The notes under the pieces are model-generated. The model was not told where the DNA came from, searched no databases, and worked only from the letters and a program-made list of their open reading frames with translations. Below are positions 4,528 through 5,378 of a stretch of 5,378 bases of DNA, piece by piece (position 1 is the first letter of the stretch; every line of letters begins with the position of its first letter). The translations under genes and the position numbers were made by a program. This DNA is from VFJL01 sp043721435 (GTDB lineage: Bacteria > Pseudomonadota > Gammaproteobacteria > Burkholderiales > Nitrosomonadaceae). The stretch spans positions 1-5,378 of the forward strand of contig JAYSQR010000103.1 in assembly GCA_043721435.1 (NCBI GenBank). The letters run 5' to 3'.

Positions 4528-5378
4528 TCATGTCTTCGGGTGTTGCGCCTCCTGGCAGGCGTGGCGATAGGCCAGCAAGGTCTGCTGCGCGCGACCCAGC
4601 ACGCTGTCTTGCGGATAATTACCCGCCGCATCCGCTATACCAAACGCGCATCCGGCAAGCAGCTCCATGCCTTCGCTCACATGCTCTGCAGTATGAATAT
4701 GGAATAAACCCTTGGCGACCGCCTCGACCACTCTGCGCTCCAGCATCAGGTGTCGGCGGTTGCGGTGTGGAATCAGCACACCCTGACTCCCATCCAGTCC
4801 GGCCATTTCGCAGACGCGGAAGTAACCTTCTATTTTTTCGTTGATCCCGCCCACCGGCAACACTTCGCCGTGCTGATTGACTGCGCCGGTAACGGCAATG
4901 CTCTGTTTGAGAGGTAAATCCGACAGAGACGAGAGTAGGATATAAAGCTCGGCACAGGATGCGGAATCCCCTTCCATGCCGTGATATTCCTGTTCGAACA
5001 CAATTGAGGCATTGAGCGCGAGCGGGGCGGTGTGGACAAATAATGCGGACAGATAGTTCTGCAGAATGAACACGCCCTTGTCGTGGATCGGCCCGGACAT
5101 TTCCACCTCGCGTTCGATGTTGAGCAAGCCATCTTCACCGGCAAAGGTGCGCGCCGTGATTCGTATCGGAAAGCCGAAACGGTAATCTCCCAGATCTATC
5201 TGGGAAAGACCGTTGAGTTGGCCCACTTTCTCACCGTGTACTGTGATCAGCATATCGCCTTCTGCAATGGATTCTTGCAAGCGCTGAGCGGGGTAATCAT
5301 GACGCAAGATATGCGCATGAAGTGCAGCCTCTACATCCGTCGCCTCGACCAGAAGACCGGCGCGAGCGCGGCAGAGCG
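4528..5378 (-). CDS. Lon-like ATP-dependent protease (AAA/S16 family), C-terminal part
   Basis: The C-terminal part, about 283 residues, of a Lon-family protease of the type often annotated as AAA-family ATPase/Lon-like (E. coli YcbZ is a relative; such proteins are usually several hundred residues longer). The frame is open to the right edge, reading LLVEATDVEAALHAHIL before the protease domain, so the start and the ATPase region lie outside the window. Visible S16 features are GEKVGQLNGLSQIDLGDYRF, FPIRITAR, the NIEREVEMSGPIHDKGVFIL block, the catalytic serine in GDSAS (codon 4963-4965) and the catalytic lysine in GGINEKIEGYF (codon 4834-4836). Both dyad residues are intact. The protein should be cytoplasmic and act in ATP-driven degradation, but substrates of this branch are poorly known. 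After the domain a tail of about 35 residues rich in A, Q and H completes the protein. The TTG codon at 5307 is internal, not a start. Confidence 0.93.
   Translation of the reverse strand, partial: LCRARAGLLVEATDVEAALHAHILRHDYPAQRLQESIAEGDMLITVHGEKVGQLNGLSQIDLGDYRFGFPIRITARTFAGEDGLLNIEREVEMSGPIHDKGVFILQNYLSALFVHTAPLALNASIVFEQEYHGMEGDSASCAELYILLSSLSDLPLKQSIAVTGAVNQHGEVLPVGGINEKIEGYFRVCEMAGLDGSQGVLIPHRNRRHLMLERRVVEAVAKGLFHIHTAEHVSEGMELLAGCAFGIADAAGNYPQDSVLGRAQQTLLAYRHACQEAQHPKT

Noticed and set aside
4512..4540. Small hairpin GACA-TCA-TGTC between the convergent genes as a terminator
   Set aside because: The stem is only four base pairs and no T-run follows on either strand.
4530..4844. Plus-strand 104-codon frame opposite the Lon-like gene
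   Set aside because: It is a shadow frame with a biased R/P/A composition and no motif, opposite a strongly conserved protease domain.

Overview
The window looks like a chromosomal segment of a Gram-negative proteobacterium, most likely a betaproteobacterium. The evidence is a full-length EttA-type ABC-F protein, a Lon-like protease of the AAA/S16 type, a small exported protein with a typical Sec signal peptide, and moderately GC-rich coding sequence (35 G+C in the 60 bases 2581-2640). The lineage is inferred from protein flavour only. No rRNA or tRNA gene is present.

Layout from left to right. Positions 1-78 hold the last codons of a plus-strand gene cut by the window edge; it may be the tail of an IS630-type transposase. 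Next comes a minus-strand block read from right to left: a HEPN-like hypothetical protein (2200-1670), a small KTSC-domain protein (1633-1370), a metallo-beta-lactamase-fold hydrolase of the AHL-lactonase type (1313-531) and a DUF3293 protein (520-95). The last two are tightly linked, because the hydrolase stop codon lies inside the ribosome binding site of the DUF3293 gene. The HEPN-like gene is clearly A+T-richer than its surroundings (20 G+C per 60 in two sampled lines) and looks like an acquired gene.

The centre is ettA (4033-2369, minus), a translation factor gene of standard length with both ATP sites intact. It faces away from a short plus-strand gene (4263-4511) for a secreted 82-residue protein. 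The 229 bp between them carry a minus-strand TATAAT box for ettA and a good sigma70-type promoter for the small gene. A 7-bp perfect inverted repeat brackets the latter's -10 element and Shine-Dalgarno sequence. At the right end, convergent with the small gene and only 16 bp away, is the C-terminal third or so of a Lon-like ATP-dependent protease (minus strand, running off the window) with an intact Ser-Lys dyad.

Most of the window is housekeeping or general metabolism. The parts that deserve a second look are the A+T-rich HEPN-like gene next to the KTSC gene, the lactonase-like enzyme lacking the AiiA-type active-site tyrosine, the inverted repeat in the small gene's leader, and the possible insertion-sequence boundary at the left edge. 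I see no complete new defence or mobile system.
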